A stretch of 64,000 nt of DNA, from positions 315,189 through 379,188 of the forward strand of contig CACMJX010000001.1 in assembly GCA_902614055.1 (NCBI GenBank), written 5' to 3'. This DNA is from an uncultured Pelagibacteraceae bacterium. Its GTDB lineage: Bacteria > Pseudomonadota > Alphaproteobacteria > Pelagibacterales > Pelagibacteraceae. Below, piece after piece: positions 49,457 through 58,592 of this stretch. Numbering within the stretch: position 1 is the stretch's first letter; every line of letters starts with the position of its first letter. The translations under genes were made by a program, and so were the position numbers. The notes below the pieces were generated by a model. That model was not told where the DNA came from. It made no database searches and saw nothing but the letters and a program-made list of their open reading frames with translations.

Positions 49457-49506
49457 TTTTCAAGTTAAACTTTCTTATAATTATTTAATAATAAGAGGGG
49501 ATTAAC

Positions 49507-50520
49507 ATGAAAAAAAAAATAATTGGTTTTGTTATAGGAATTTTTTCCTTAAGCATTATTAGCACAGCATCAGCTACAGAATTAAAGTTAGCAACTTTTG
49601 AACCACCAAAAGCATTTATAGCAAGTAAGATTTTAGCTGCTTGGGCAGATAAAGTTAACAAATGTTCAAATGGTGCTTTAAACGTTAAAATGTATGCAGG
49701 AGGAGTATTAGGAAGTCCTCCAAAACAATACGATATAGTAACTTCAGGAGTTGCAGATATATCTTGGACAGTTCTTGGATATATTGGTGGACAATTTCCT
49801 TTAAGTTCAGTTGTAGAACTTCCATTCCTGACCAAAACATCAAAAGCTGGATCTAGAGCTTTAAATACTCTTTTTGAAGAAGGTTACCTAGATAAAGAAA
49901 TGGCAGGAATTAAACTGATAGGACTTCATTCGAACCCTGGATACCAAATCCATATGAAGGATACTAAAGTAGTTAAACCTGCAGACTTTAAAGGTAAAAA
50001 AATGAGAGTTCCAAGCAAAATAGCTGGAACTATTCTTAAAACTTTAGGAGCAACTGGGGTAAAAGTACCAGCACCAGGAACTTCAGAAGCATTAAATAAA
50101 GGTGTTATAGATGGCACACCTTTCCCATACACAGCAATTGGTTCATTTAGATTATTTGATGTTACTAAATATCATACAGAAGTTAACATCACTAATGCGA
50201 CATTTGGATTAATAATGAATGAAGGGAAATATAACGGTCTATCTTCAGCGGCAAAAGGATGTGTTGATAAACATTCTGGTCAATGGTTTGGCGACTGGGC
50301 ATCCAATTTAATCGATACCCAGAATGCTAAGATGAGAGTTCAAGTAGAAAATACTCCAGGACACGAGATAACTGTTGCATCAGACTCAGTGTTAGCTGAA
50401 TATAAAAAAATATTGGCTCCAATCGAATCTGACTGGTTAGCAGAAATGAAAGGCAAAGGCCTTGATGGAGATGCTGTATTAAAAAGAGCAAGAGAAGTAA
50501 TTTCTAAAATAGACGGTTAA
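49507..50520 (+). CDS. dctP: TRAP transporter substrate-binding protein (DctP-like)
   Basis: Signal peptide, 'AGGVLGSPPKQYDIVTSGVADISW', 'GKKMRVPSKIAGTILKTLGATGV'. Confidence 0.9.
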   Translation: MKKKIIGFVIGIFSLSIISTASATELKLATFEPPKAFIASKILAAWADKVNKCSNGALNVKMYAGGVLGSPPKQYDIVTSGVADISWTVLGYIGGQFPLSSVVELPFLTKTSKAGSRALNTLFEEGYLDKEMAGIKLIGLHSNPGYQIHMKDTKVVKPADFKGKKMRVPSKIAGTILKTLGATGVKVPAPGTSEALNKGVIDGTPFPYTAIGSFRLFDVTKYHTEVNITNATFGLIMNEGKYNGLSSAAKGCVDKHSGQWFGDWASNLIDTQNAKMRVQVENTPGHEITVASDSVLAEYKKILAPIESDWLAEMKGKGLDGDAVLKRAREVISKIDG

Positions 50521-50531
50521 TAGTTAAATTC

Positions 50532-50560
50532 GAGCCCGCTAATTTCATAGCGGGCTCTTT
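50532..50560 (+). terminator. Hairpin/terminator after dctP-like gene
   Basis: GAGCCCGCTA-ATTTCA-TAGCGGGCTC-TTT; 10-bp perfect stem, short T-run. Confidence 0.75.
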
Positions 50561-50582
50561 CAAAATTAAGTATAATAATAAA

Positions 50583-51560
50583 ATGGCAGTAAAAGCTTTA
50601 AGTTATATTGGAGTTAATTCAGACAAATTTGAGGATTGGTCAATTTATTCTCAAAAATATCTTGGTATGCAACAAATAGATCGAGGAAAAGAAATTCTAT
50701 CTTTTAGGATGGATGACCAAAAACAAAGGTTAACAATAACTGGTGATAAAGGAGATGGATTAGGATTTTTAGGATGGGAGGTTGATACAAAGGAAGATCT
50801 TCAAAATTTTGCAAATAAATTAGAAAAAAATAAAATAGAAGTAAATCATGGAAAGACTTCTTTTGCCGACAAACGTTTTGTTGAAGATTTAATATATTTT
50901 AACGATCCACAAGGAAATCGTATTGAACTCGTGTATAAGCCAATGTTGGATACAGATCCTTTTAAACCAGGCAGGCCAATTTCAGGATTTAAGACTGGGG
51001 CACTAGGGATGGGACATGCAGTTGTGCATGTTAAAAATATTGATGATTTAATTCCATTTTACAGAGATGTAATGGGATTCAAGATAAGTGATTATAGTCA
51101 TACTCCAATATCTTTATGTTTTTTTCATGTTAATGGCAGACATCATAGTTTAGCTTTATTCGGCTCAGGTGGAACTGGTTTCCATCATTTTATGGTTGAA
51201 TACAATAACTTAGACGACGTAGGTCAAGGTTATGACTTGTTACAATACAAGGATAATGCAATTGCTTATACAATGGGACGGCATACCAATGATTATATGA
51301 CATCATTTTATTCAATTACACCCTCAGGATTTTTTATTGAAAATGGATGGGGTGGGAGGATTATTAATCCAGACACATGGCAGCCAATTGAAACATTTGA
51401 GGGGCCTAGTTTTTGGGGGCATGAGAGACTTTATCTACCAGATGATGAGAGAATGAAATTTAGAAACAAAAGACTCGAAACTGCTTCTCAAGGAAAACAA
51501 GCTCCATTGTTAATTGATTGTCCTTGGTTATATTCAAATTTAAAAAAAAATAATTTTTAA
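50583..51560 (+). CDS. VOC-superfamily extradiol ring-cleavage dioxygenase (BphC/HsaC-like)
   Basis: Two VOC modules; candidate metal ligands in 'GHAVVHVKN', 'FHHFMVEY', 'GFFIENGWGG'. Confidence 0.82.
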   Translation: MAVKALSYIGVNSDKFEDWSIYSQKYLGMQQIDRGKEILSFRMDDQKQRLTITGDKGDGLGFLGWEVDTKEDLQNFANKLEKNKIEVNHGKTSFADKRFVEDLIYFNDPQGNRIELVYKPMLDTDPFKPGRPISGFKTGALGMGHAVVHVKNIDDLIPFYRDVMGFKISDYSHTPISLCFFHVNGRHHSLALFGSGGTGFHHFMVEYNNLDDVGQGYDLLQYKDNAIAYTMGRHTNDYMTSFYSITPSGFFIENGWGGRIINPDTWQPIETFEGPSFWGHERLYLPDDERMKFRNKRLETASQGKQAPLLIDCPWLYSNLKKNNF

Positions 51561-51568
51561 AAATATCA

Positions 51569-53029
51569 ATGAAAGAATTTGATGTCATAATAGTAGGATT
51601 AGGACCTGCAGGAGGGACTTTAGCAAACCTTCTGGCAATGCATGACTTTTCAATATTAATTCTCGATAGAGAAAAAAGTTTTTACCCACTTCCTAGAGCG
51701 GTTCATTTTGATGATGAAATAATGAGAGTATTTCAAACAATAGGAATTACAAAAGAATTTTTGAAACACACTATTATTAACAAAGGTACTAAATTTGTTA
51801 ATTCTAAAGATAAAGTGATTTTAGATTGGCCAAGACCAAAAAAAATTACAGAAAATGGATGGTATCCAAGTTATAGATTTCATCAGCCTGATCTTGAAAA
51901 AAAACTCAGAAGAAAATTAAAAAATTACAAAAAAGTCTCAATAGAACAAAATTCCGAAGTTATAAAAATTAACAATTTAAAAAATCATGTGGATATAACT
52001 TATTTAAACATAAATAATCACAAAGAGCTTCTAGCAAGATCAAAATATTTAATTGGTTGTGATGGTGCTAACTCTATAACTAGAAAACAAATGAAAACAA
52101 AAATGGATAATTTGGGTTTTACTCAAAAATGGGCAGTAGTTGATCTAATATTGAAAAAGAAAAAAAATAATTTACCAGATAGAACAATTCAATATTCAAA
52201 TCCAAAACAACCAGCGACTTATTGTAGAAATGTTGGTAGACGTAGAAGATGGGAATTTGCAATTAAGAAAAATCACAGTGATAAAAAAGTTTTATCAGAA
52301 AATTATATTTGGAATTTTCTAAAACCTTGGCTAAATAAAAGTGAAGCAATTATTGAGAGAAAAACAATTTATACATTTGAGTCTGCTATTGCTAGAAAAT
52401 GGCGAAAAGGTAGAATTTTTTTAGCCGGTGATGCCGCTCATTTAATGCCACCATTTATGGGACAAGGAATGTGTGCTGGAATTAGGGATGCATCAAATTT
52501 AGCATGGAAAATTGCCAACTGTATTAGAAATAAATATGATGAAACATTTTTAAATACATATCAATCGGAAAGATCTCTTAATGTTAAAGAATATATTGAA
52601 ACTACTATGAGAATGGGAGAATTTGTAAATGCCGTTGAGTCCATTCAAATAACAGACAATATAAAATCTGATAACAAGGGTATTAAAAGTATGCAGTCAA
52701 TTAAACCTAAACTAGGAAAAGGTCTAGGCAATATAAAGGATGTAAATAGAGGAAAAACCTTTCCTCAATTCAAACTTAAAAATAATAAAACCCTAGATGA
52801 TCATTTTTCAAAAAAAGGAATGATAATTTTATCATCAGATATAAAGCCTAAAACCTCAATTAATTACTCTTCATTGAATGTAAAGAATTTGAGCAATGTA
52901 TCAAAATATTTAAAAAATATTAATTCAAAAGCTATTTTAGTAAGACCAGATAGATTTATACTAGCTTCAGCAAGATCAGATAGAGACGTTAGTTTACTTC
53001 TAAAAAAATATTCTTCGATTTTACGATAG
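51569..53029 (+). CDS. FAD-dependent aromatic hydroxylase (MhpA-like)
   Basis: 'DVIIVGLGPAGGTLANLLA', 'LIGCDGANSITRKQM', 'RIFLAGDAAHLMPPFMGQGMCAGIRDASNLAWKIA'. Confidence 0.88.
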   Translation: MKEFDVIIVGLGPAGGTLANLLAMHDFSILILDREKSFYPLPRAVHFDDEIMRVFQTIGITKEFLKHTIINKGTKFVNSKDKVILDWPRPKKITENGWYPSYRFHQPDLEKKLRRKLKNYKKVSIEQNSEVIKINNLKNHVDITYLNINNHKELLARSKYLIGCDGANSITRKQMKTKMDNLGFTQKWAVVDLILKKKKNNLPDRTIQYSNPKQPATYCRNVGRRRRWEFAIKKNHSDKKVLSENYIWNFLKPWLNKSEAIIERKTIYTFESAIARKWRKGRIFLAGDAAHLMPPFMGQGMCAGIRDASNLAWKIANCIRNKYDETFLNTYQSERSLNVKEYIETTMRMGEFVNAVESIQITDNIKSDNKGIKSMQSIKPKLGKGLGNIKDVNRGKTFPQFKLKNNKTLDDHFSKKGMIILSSDIKPKTSINYSSLNVKNLSNVSKYLKNINSKAILVRPDRFILASARSDRDVSLLLKKYSSILR

Positions 53030-53806
53030 ATTGAACATCTCATTTACAGCTAATATTTTTGAATGATTGTTTGGAGCAATTTCTCCATTTGGCATATACA
53101 AGGAATTTTCAAATCCTACTCTAATTTTACCACCTAGGTTGATCGCTTTTTCCAAACAACTCATTTCTTCTTTTGCAAAAGCGCATATTGACCAATCTAA
53201 ATTGACATTATTATCTTTCATTACTTTTAAAAACTCTGGAATTTTTTCTGGATAACTAATTTTACCTGTGTAATGACCAATTACAAATAAACACCAAGCT
53301 CCCTCAATTGGAATTTCTGCTTTATTTAAAAGGTTTACTAATAAGTCTACATCCTTCGGATTATACAAAATATGCTGTATTTTAGTTCCAGCTTCTGTCA
53401 AATATTTATATAATTTTATATCTTCCTCTGTTGGGTTTCTGGAGGGTATTAACTCAGCCGTACCAATTGATGTACCTGGTGGAGTAACATCATATGCAAG
53501 TTTCCTCATTTCCTCAGGAGAATACTTTCCAACTGCCTCAGTAGTGACCTGAATATGCATTTTAGGAACTTGGTGTTCTAATTCATTTAATGCCTCTTTA
53601 TAAAGTCCAGCATCCAAAACATGTTCTCCTTTATCATTTCTTACATGCAGATGAATAGCACCTGCCCCTGCTTCAAAACAGTTTTTAGCAACATCAACTG
53701 TTTCCCTTATTGTTAAGGGAACATCTGGATGATCTTTCTTGATTTTTCTTGCTCCATTTGGAGCTACCATTAATCTAGGCAATTCATTTGGTTGATAAAA
53801 AGGCAT
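53021..53806 (-). CDS. BKACE family (DUF849) beta-keto acid cleavage enzyme
   Basis: 'CFEAGAGAIHLHVRNDKGEHVLDAGLYKEALNEL', 'IRVGFENSLYMPNGEIAPNN'. Confidence 0.87.
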   Translation of the reverse strand: MPFYQPNELPRLMVAPNGARKIKKDHPDVPLTIRETVDVAKNCFEAGAGAIHLHVRNDKGEHVLDAGLYKEALNELEHQVPKMHIQVTTEAVGKYSPEEMRKLAYDVTPPGTSIGTAELIPSRNPTEEDIKLYKYLTEAGTKIQHILYNPKDVDLLVNLLNKAEIPIEGAWCLFVIGHYTGKISYPEKIPEFLKVMKDNNVNLDWSICAFAKEEMSCLEKAINLGGKIRVGFENSLYMPNGEIAPNNHSKILAVNEMFNLS

Positions 53807-53809
53807 AAA

Positions 53810-55843
53810 CTATCTTAAAGATGCAGCAATATTTCCACCATCAACTGTTAGGATAGCTCCTGTGGTTTTTTTGGATATTGAAAGATGAAAAAAAGCTTTG
53901 GCTACATCTTCAGCTTTTACCTCATTTAAAAGTAAATTACCTTTCATATATTCATCTGTCGTAACTTCTCTAGCCTTTGCTCTTGATTTTATCATTTTAT
54001 CATTTAGAAGCCCACTTCTAATTCTGTCTGCATTTACCCCATTAGATCTTATTCCATATGATCCGTAATCAACGGCATATTGTTTGCATAGATTTAATAA
54101 TGCCGACTTTGGCAATCCATAAGGCCCAAAATTTTTACCTGGATTTACAGATTGTTTGGAAATATTAAATAATAAGCAACCTTCATTATTTTGAAGTTTC
54201 ATAATTTTTGTAGCTTCAGAAGCGCAGTATTGATGAGAAAAGAAATTATCTTCAAAACTTTTTCTTAAAGTTTTGTCACTTACCTCAGCAATAGAACCTC
54301 CTGTTGCAGTTCCTGCATTTGATATTAAAATATCTACTCCTCCAAATTTAGACGAAATTAAATTAAATGCTTTTTTAACACTTTCCTTGTTTGTTACATC
54401 GCAATAAATACAAAGGTCATTTAGTTTCTTACTCATTTCATCGACCTTTTTTTTATTATTGTCTATTAAAATTACTTCTGCGCCAGATTTTTTGAATAAT
54501 TTATATGTTGCTGTTCCTATTCCACCAAAAGCACCAGTAATAACAACAATACTCCCTTCTAATTCCTTTTTTTCTTTTTTTAATTTTGCTTGTTCAAGAG
54601 ACCAATATTCAACATCAAAAATATCTTTTTTTGTTATAAATTTATACTTTGAGGTTTCTTCAACAGATGAAATTACTCTTGCATTAGTTTCTGTCAAATC
54701 TGCAGCAATATTTGCAGCTTTAAGACTGTTGCCTACACAAAATATTCCAATATTTTGTACTATTATTACTCTTGGTGAAGTATCTAGCATAGTTTTCTTT
54801 TCTTTAACCTTTTTTTGGTTTTGCTCAAAATATTGCAGATATTTTTTCCTGTAATTTATAAATGCTTTTTTTGCAGTTTTTTCAAACTCACTAATAGAGG
54901 AATTAAGTTTGGGTTTTATTATTAAAGGAAAGGGTTTTACTCTTATTACATGATCTGGAGTAGCAGTTCCCTCTGCAGAATATCTTGCCACCTCTACTCC
55001 ATTAATAAAATACTTTAATGTCTTATTATTTCTAAAAGTAAGAATAAATTTACTTTTTGAGCCACTAGATGTAAGTCCTCGAAGTATTGGTGCTATTTGA
55101 GCAGGAGTAATTTTCGTATTTAAACTTTTTATTTGTTTAATTTTTTTTCTTTTTAATTTTTTTATAGCCTTTTCAGCGTCACTCACATATTTAATCATTA
55201 GATCGTATGATTCTTTTGCTTCGTTAGAGAATGTGAAAATTCCATGATTAAGCAAAATAAGACAGTTTATATTTGGATTGTTTGAGTAAACCTCTTTAAT
55301 CTTCTGAGCTAATCTATACCCTGGCATTATATAAGAAATTATACTTACTTTTTTTCCAAATATTTTTTTGCAAAAAGTAATTCCATTTGGTCTGTTAGTT
55401 ACATTCATAATCGCATCAGAATGCGTATGATCAACAAACTTGAAAGGTAAAAAGGCATGTAGAAAAGTTTCGACTGATGGATTTGGAGATTTGATATTAA
55501 TTAAATTCCTTTTTTGATATGATACCATTTCATCATCTGATAATTTTTTTTTATTCTTTAATGCCAGAAGAGGATTTAGTTTTACAGCTGGTAAACCTTC
55601 TGGTTCAATTTCTGCCATATCCCATCCACTCCCTTTTACACATAAAACATCATAGTTTTTTCCATCTAAATCTTTTACAGTAGTTTTAACAGAGGTATTA
55701 CCGCCCCCATGTAGAACCAATTCACTATTTCTTCCAAGTAATCTAGTTGTATAAACTCTCAAAGCCATATCTCTAGAATGACCAAGTTTCTTGTATTTTG
55801 ATATATATTTTTTTGCTTCTGTATTTGACCAATTATTTTTCAA
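53810..55843 (-). CDS. Bifunctional class II aldolase / short-chain dehydrogenase fusion (RhaD-like)
   Basis: N-terminal class II aldolase ('ELVLHGGGNTSVK', 'FVDHTHSDAIMNVTN', 'LLNHGIFTFS') fused to SDR ('VVITGAFGGIGTATYKLF', 'LISNAGTATGG'). Confidence 0.9.
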   Translation of the reverse strand: MKNNWSNTEAKKYISKYKKLGHSRDMALRVYTTRLLGRNSELVLHGGGNTSVKTTVKDLDGKNYDVLCVKGSGWDMAEIEPEGLPAVKLNPLLALKNKKKLSDDEMVSYQKRNLINIKSPNPSVETFLHAFLPFKFVDHTHSDAIMNVTNRPNGITFCKKIFGKKVSIISYIMPGYRLAQKIKEVYSNNPNINCLILLNHGIFTFSNEAKESYDLMIKYVSDAEKAIKKLKRKKIKQIKSLNTKITPAQIAPILRGLTSSGSKSKFILTFRNNKTLKYFINGVEVARYSAEGTATPDHVIRVKPFPLIIKPKLNSSISEFEKTAKKAFINYRKKYLQYFEQNQKKVKEKKTMLDTSPRVIIVQNIGIFCVGNSLKAANIAADLTETNARVISSVEETSKYKFITKKDIFDVEYWSLEQAKLKKEKKELEGSIVVITGAFGGIGTATYKLFKKSGAEVILIDNNKKKVDEMSKKLNDLCIYCDVTNKESVKKAFNLISSKFGGVDILISNAGTATGGSIAEVSDKTLRKSFEDNFFSHQYCASEATKIMKLQNNEGCLLFNISKQSVNPGKNFGPYGLPKSALLNLCKQYAVDYGSYGIRSNGVNADRIRSGLLNDKMIKSRAKAREVTTDEYMKGNLLLNEVKAEDVAKAFFHLSISKKTTGAILTVDGGNIAASLR

Positions 55844-55928
55844 AGTAATATCCTCAAATAAATTAGTATCGTAGTTTTTTATTTGAAAGAAGTAAAAAAT
55901 TAAATTAGTAAAGTTATTAAATATTTAT

Positions 55929-56969
55929 ATGACTAAAGTTGGAGAACATATTACTCTTGATATAATTGGCACAAAAAAGGAATATGACCCTGCTTTTTTT
56001 GAGAAACTTGTTTATAAAATCGCGAAAATAGCAAAGGTTACAGTGCTTGAAATTTCTAAATATAAATTTGAGCCACAAGGATTTACTTTAGTTGCTTTGC
56101 TGGCTGAAAGTCATATTAGTTTTCACACATTTCCAGAAAAGGGAATTATAAGTTTTGACTTTTTTACATGTGCGAAAATTTCTCCCTCTGTTGCTTTAGA
56201 TGTTATTAAAGATGAAATAGAACATGCACAAATAATTAAAAAAGAATTTAATAGAGATACAGTAGATCTCTATCATGATAATTATAGTTCACCTGGTTTA
56301 AAAAAATCATATGTAGTAAATAATGTTATCGAAAATTTTAAGTCAGGGGTAGGCCAACATATTGAGATACTGGAATTAGAACAATTTGGAAAAGCTTTAT
56401 TTATAGATAATGAAATTCAAGTAGCAGAAAAAGATGAATATCTTTATAGCTCTACTTTTGTAAATTCAGGACTTGACTTAAATTCAAATAAAGAAAAAGC
56501 AGCTATTATAGGTGGTGGAGATGGTGGTGTAGCAAGAGAATGTATTTCGAATAATTTTAGTTTTATTGATTGGTATGAGTTAGACCCTGAAGTAGTTGAA
56601 GTTTGTGATAAGCATCTAGGCAAAATAGGCGAGAAGGCTACAGAGAAAAATTCAGTAAAATGTGTTTGGGGAGATGCATTTGAGAGCATCAAATCAGTCA
56701 AAGATGATACATATGATCAGATATATGTTGATTTAAATGATGATCAATACTGCATAGATTTGGCCTCTAAAAATATGAAATCACTTGCAAGAATTTTAAA
56801 GCCAAAAGGAGTTATTACAGCTCAGGTTGGTAGCCAGGATAAAAAACCAAAACAAGTAGAGAATTGGTTAAACATATTTAATGAAAATTTTGGCAATACA
56901 AAATTATCAAGAATTTATATACCAAGTTTTGATTGTTCCTGGAATTTTTCTTCATCGATAAATCATTAG
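55929..56969 (+). CDS. SpeD-SpeE fusion: pyruvoyl AdoMet decarboxylase-like domain + spermidine synthase-like domain
   Basis: N-term SpeD motif 'ESHISFHTFPEKG' and 'FFTC'; C-term 'VGQHIEILELEQFGKALFIDNEIQVAEKDEYLY', 'IIGGGDGGVAREC'. Confidence 0.88.
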   Translation: MTKVGEHITLDIIGTKKEYDPAFFEKLVYKIAKIAKVTVLEISKYKFEPQGFTLVALLAESHISFHTFPEKGIISFDFFTCAKISPSVALDVIKDEIEHAQIIKKEFNRDTVDLYHDNYSSPGLKKSYVVNNVIENFKSGVGQHIEILELEQFGKALFIDNEIQVAEKDEYLYSSTFVNSGLDLNSNKEKAAIIGGGDGGVARECISNNFSFIDWYELDPEVVEVCDKHLGKIGEKATEKNSVKCVWGDAFESIKSVKDDTYDQIYVDLNDDQYCIDLASKNMKSLARILKPKGVITAQVGSQDKKPKQVENWLNIFNENFGNTKLSRIYIPSFDCSWNFSSSINH

Positions 56970-57027
56970 AAACTTCTTTTTAAATCTCAAAAATTATGAA
57001 ATAATTATTCTTTTAACGGAGGAAATA

Positions 57028-57855
57028 ATGAATGTAATAAAAAATATATTTTTAACTGTTTTATTATCTTTATTTTTAATTAGTAATTCTAACGCTGATA
57101 AAATTAAGATTGGAACTGAAGGAGCTTACCCGCCTTGGAATTCAAAAGATGCTTCAGGTAAACTTATTGGATTTGAAGTAGAACTTGCATGGACACTTTG
57201 TAGATATATAGGTCAGCAGTGTGAAATTGTTGAACAAGACTGGGATGGGATGATACCAGCTTTAACATCAAAAAAATTTGATGCAATAATGGCTGGAATG
57301 TCAATTACTGATGAGAGAATGAAAACAATTAATTTTTCACAAGGATATGCTGACGAAGTAGCATCTTTGGCTGTTATGAAAGGCTCTGACCTAGAAGGTA
57401 TAGACACTCCAGAAGCAGTAAATTTAAATATAGGTGGTTCGTCTGTAAATAAAGCTATGAGAACTTTAACTTCGGCTTTATCTGGAAAAACAGTCTGTAC
57501 ACAAATTGGAACAATTCACCAAAATTTCTTAGAGTCAGGTGACGTTGGAAAAATAAATTTGAAAACTTATAAAACACAAGATGAAGTGAATCTTGATTTG
57601 ACTAATGGTAGATGTGATGTTGCTTTAGCAGCAGCAGTTGCATTTACGGACTATGCTGAAAAATCTGGTGAAGCTGTTGTACTTGTGGGACCAACTTTTT
57701 CAGGTGGTGCATTTGGTAATGGTGTAGGAGTAGGTATTAGAAAAGACGATACTAAACTCTTAAAAGCTTTTAACAAAGCTATCGATAAAGCAAGAAAAGA
57801 TGGCCACATTAGTAGAATTGCCATCAAGTGGTTCGGCTTCGACGCTTCTATGTAA
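57028..57855 (+). CDS. Polar/basic amino-acid ABC transporter substrate-binding protein
   Basis: SBP_bac_3: 'IGTEGAYPPWNSKDASGKLIGFEVELAWTLCRYIGQQCEIVEQDWDGMIPALTSKKFDAIMAGMSIT'. Confidence 0.92.
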   Translation: MNVIKNIFLTVLLSLFLISNSNADKIKIGTEGAYPPWNSKDASGKLIGFEVELAWTLCRYIGQQCEIVEQDWDGMIPALTSKKFDAIMAGMSITDERMKTINFSQGYADEVASLAVMKGSDLEGIDTPEAVNLNIGGSSVNKAMRTLTSALSGKTVCTQIGTIHQNFLESGDVGKINLKTYKTQDEVNLDLTNGRCDVALAAAVAFTDYAEKSGEAVVLVGPTFSGGAFGNGVGVGIRKDDTKLLKAFNKAIDKARKDGHISRIAIKWFGFDASM

Positions 57856-57869
57856 TTAATTTTAGATAT

Positions 57870-57892
57870 GGCGACTATAATATATAGTCGCC
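57870..57892 (+). other. Perfect hairpin between SBP and permease genes (no T-run)
   Basis: GGCGACTATA-ATA-TATAGTCGCC. Confidence 0.75.
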
Positions 57893-57899
57893 AATCTAT

Positions 57900-58592
57900 A
57901 TGGAACTTCTATCATTTGGAGATACTGGTTGGGGAGATGAACTGTTTTTCGCAACCCTAATGACAATTGCTGTGTCTATTGCTGCAATGGCAATCGGATT
58001 TATATTTGCTTTAATATTTACTCCTTTAAAATTATCTAAAAATAAAACACTAAATGTAATTGGAAATTGTTACACTACTATAATTAGAGGCGTTCCAGAA
58101 TTATTAGTAATATATTTGTTATTTTTTGGTGGAACAGGAGCCGCTATGTATGTGGCTTCAATTTTTGGGTATGATGGTTATATTGAAATAAATGCATTTA
58201 TAACTGGTGCTCTTGCAATTGGGATTATTTCTGGAGCGTATTCTACTGAAGTTTTTAGGGGTGCCATTTTATCAATCGATAAAGGTCAATTTGAGGCCTC
58301 AAAAGTTTTGGGTATAAAAAAATATATTCAATTTTACAAAATTATTTTACCGCAAATGTTGAGGCTATCAATTCCAAACCTCAGTAACGTTTGGCAAATA
58401 ACTTTAAAAGATACCTCTTTAATTTCTGTTACAGGATTAGTAGAAATAATGAGACAATCTTATATTGCTGCTGGTTCAACTAGAGATCCTTTATTTTTTT
58501 ATTCAGTAGCAGCTGTATTATACTTAATGCTTACTTTCCTAAGTATGAAATTAATTAATAAATTAGAAATAAAATATAGCAAAGGATACTGA
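57900..58592 (+). CDS. Amino-acid ABC transporter permease (HisQ-like)
   Basis: 'TTIIRGVPELLVIYLLFFGG', 'EASKVLGIKKYIQFYKIILPQMLRLSIPNL'. Confidence 0.92.
   Translation: MELLSFGDTGWGDELFFATLMTIAVSIAAMAIGFIFALIFTPLKLSKNKTLNVIGNCYTTIIRGVPELLVIYLLFFGGTGAAMYVASIFGYDGYIEINAFITGALAIGIISGAYSTEVFRGAILSIDKGQFEASKVLGIKKYIQFYKIILPQMLRLSIPNLSNVWQITLKDTSLISVTGLVEIMRQSYIAAGSTRDPLFFYSVAAVLYLMLTFLSMKLINKLEIKYSKGY

Noticed and set aside
53021-53029. Overlapping stops of hydroxylase and BKACE genes as a frameshift signal
   Set aside because: Ordinary convergent gene overlap of 9 bp in a compact genome.
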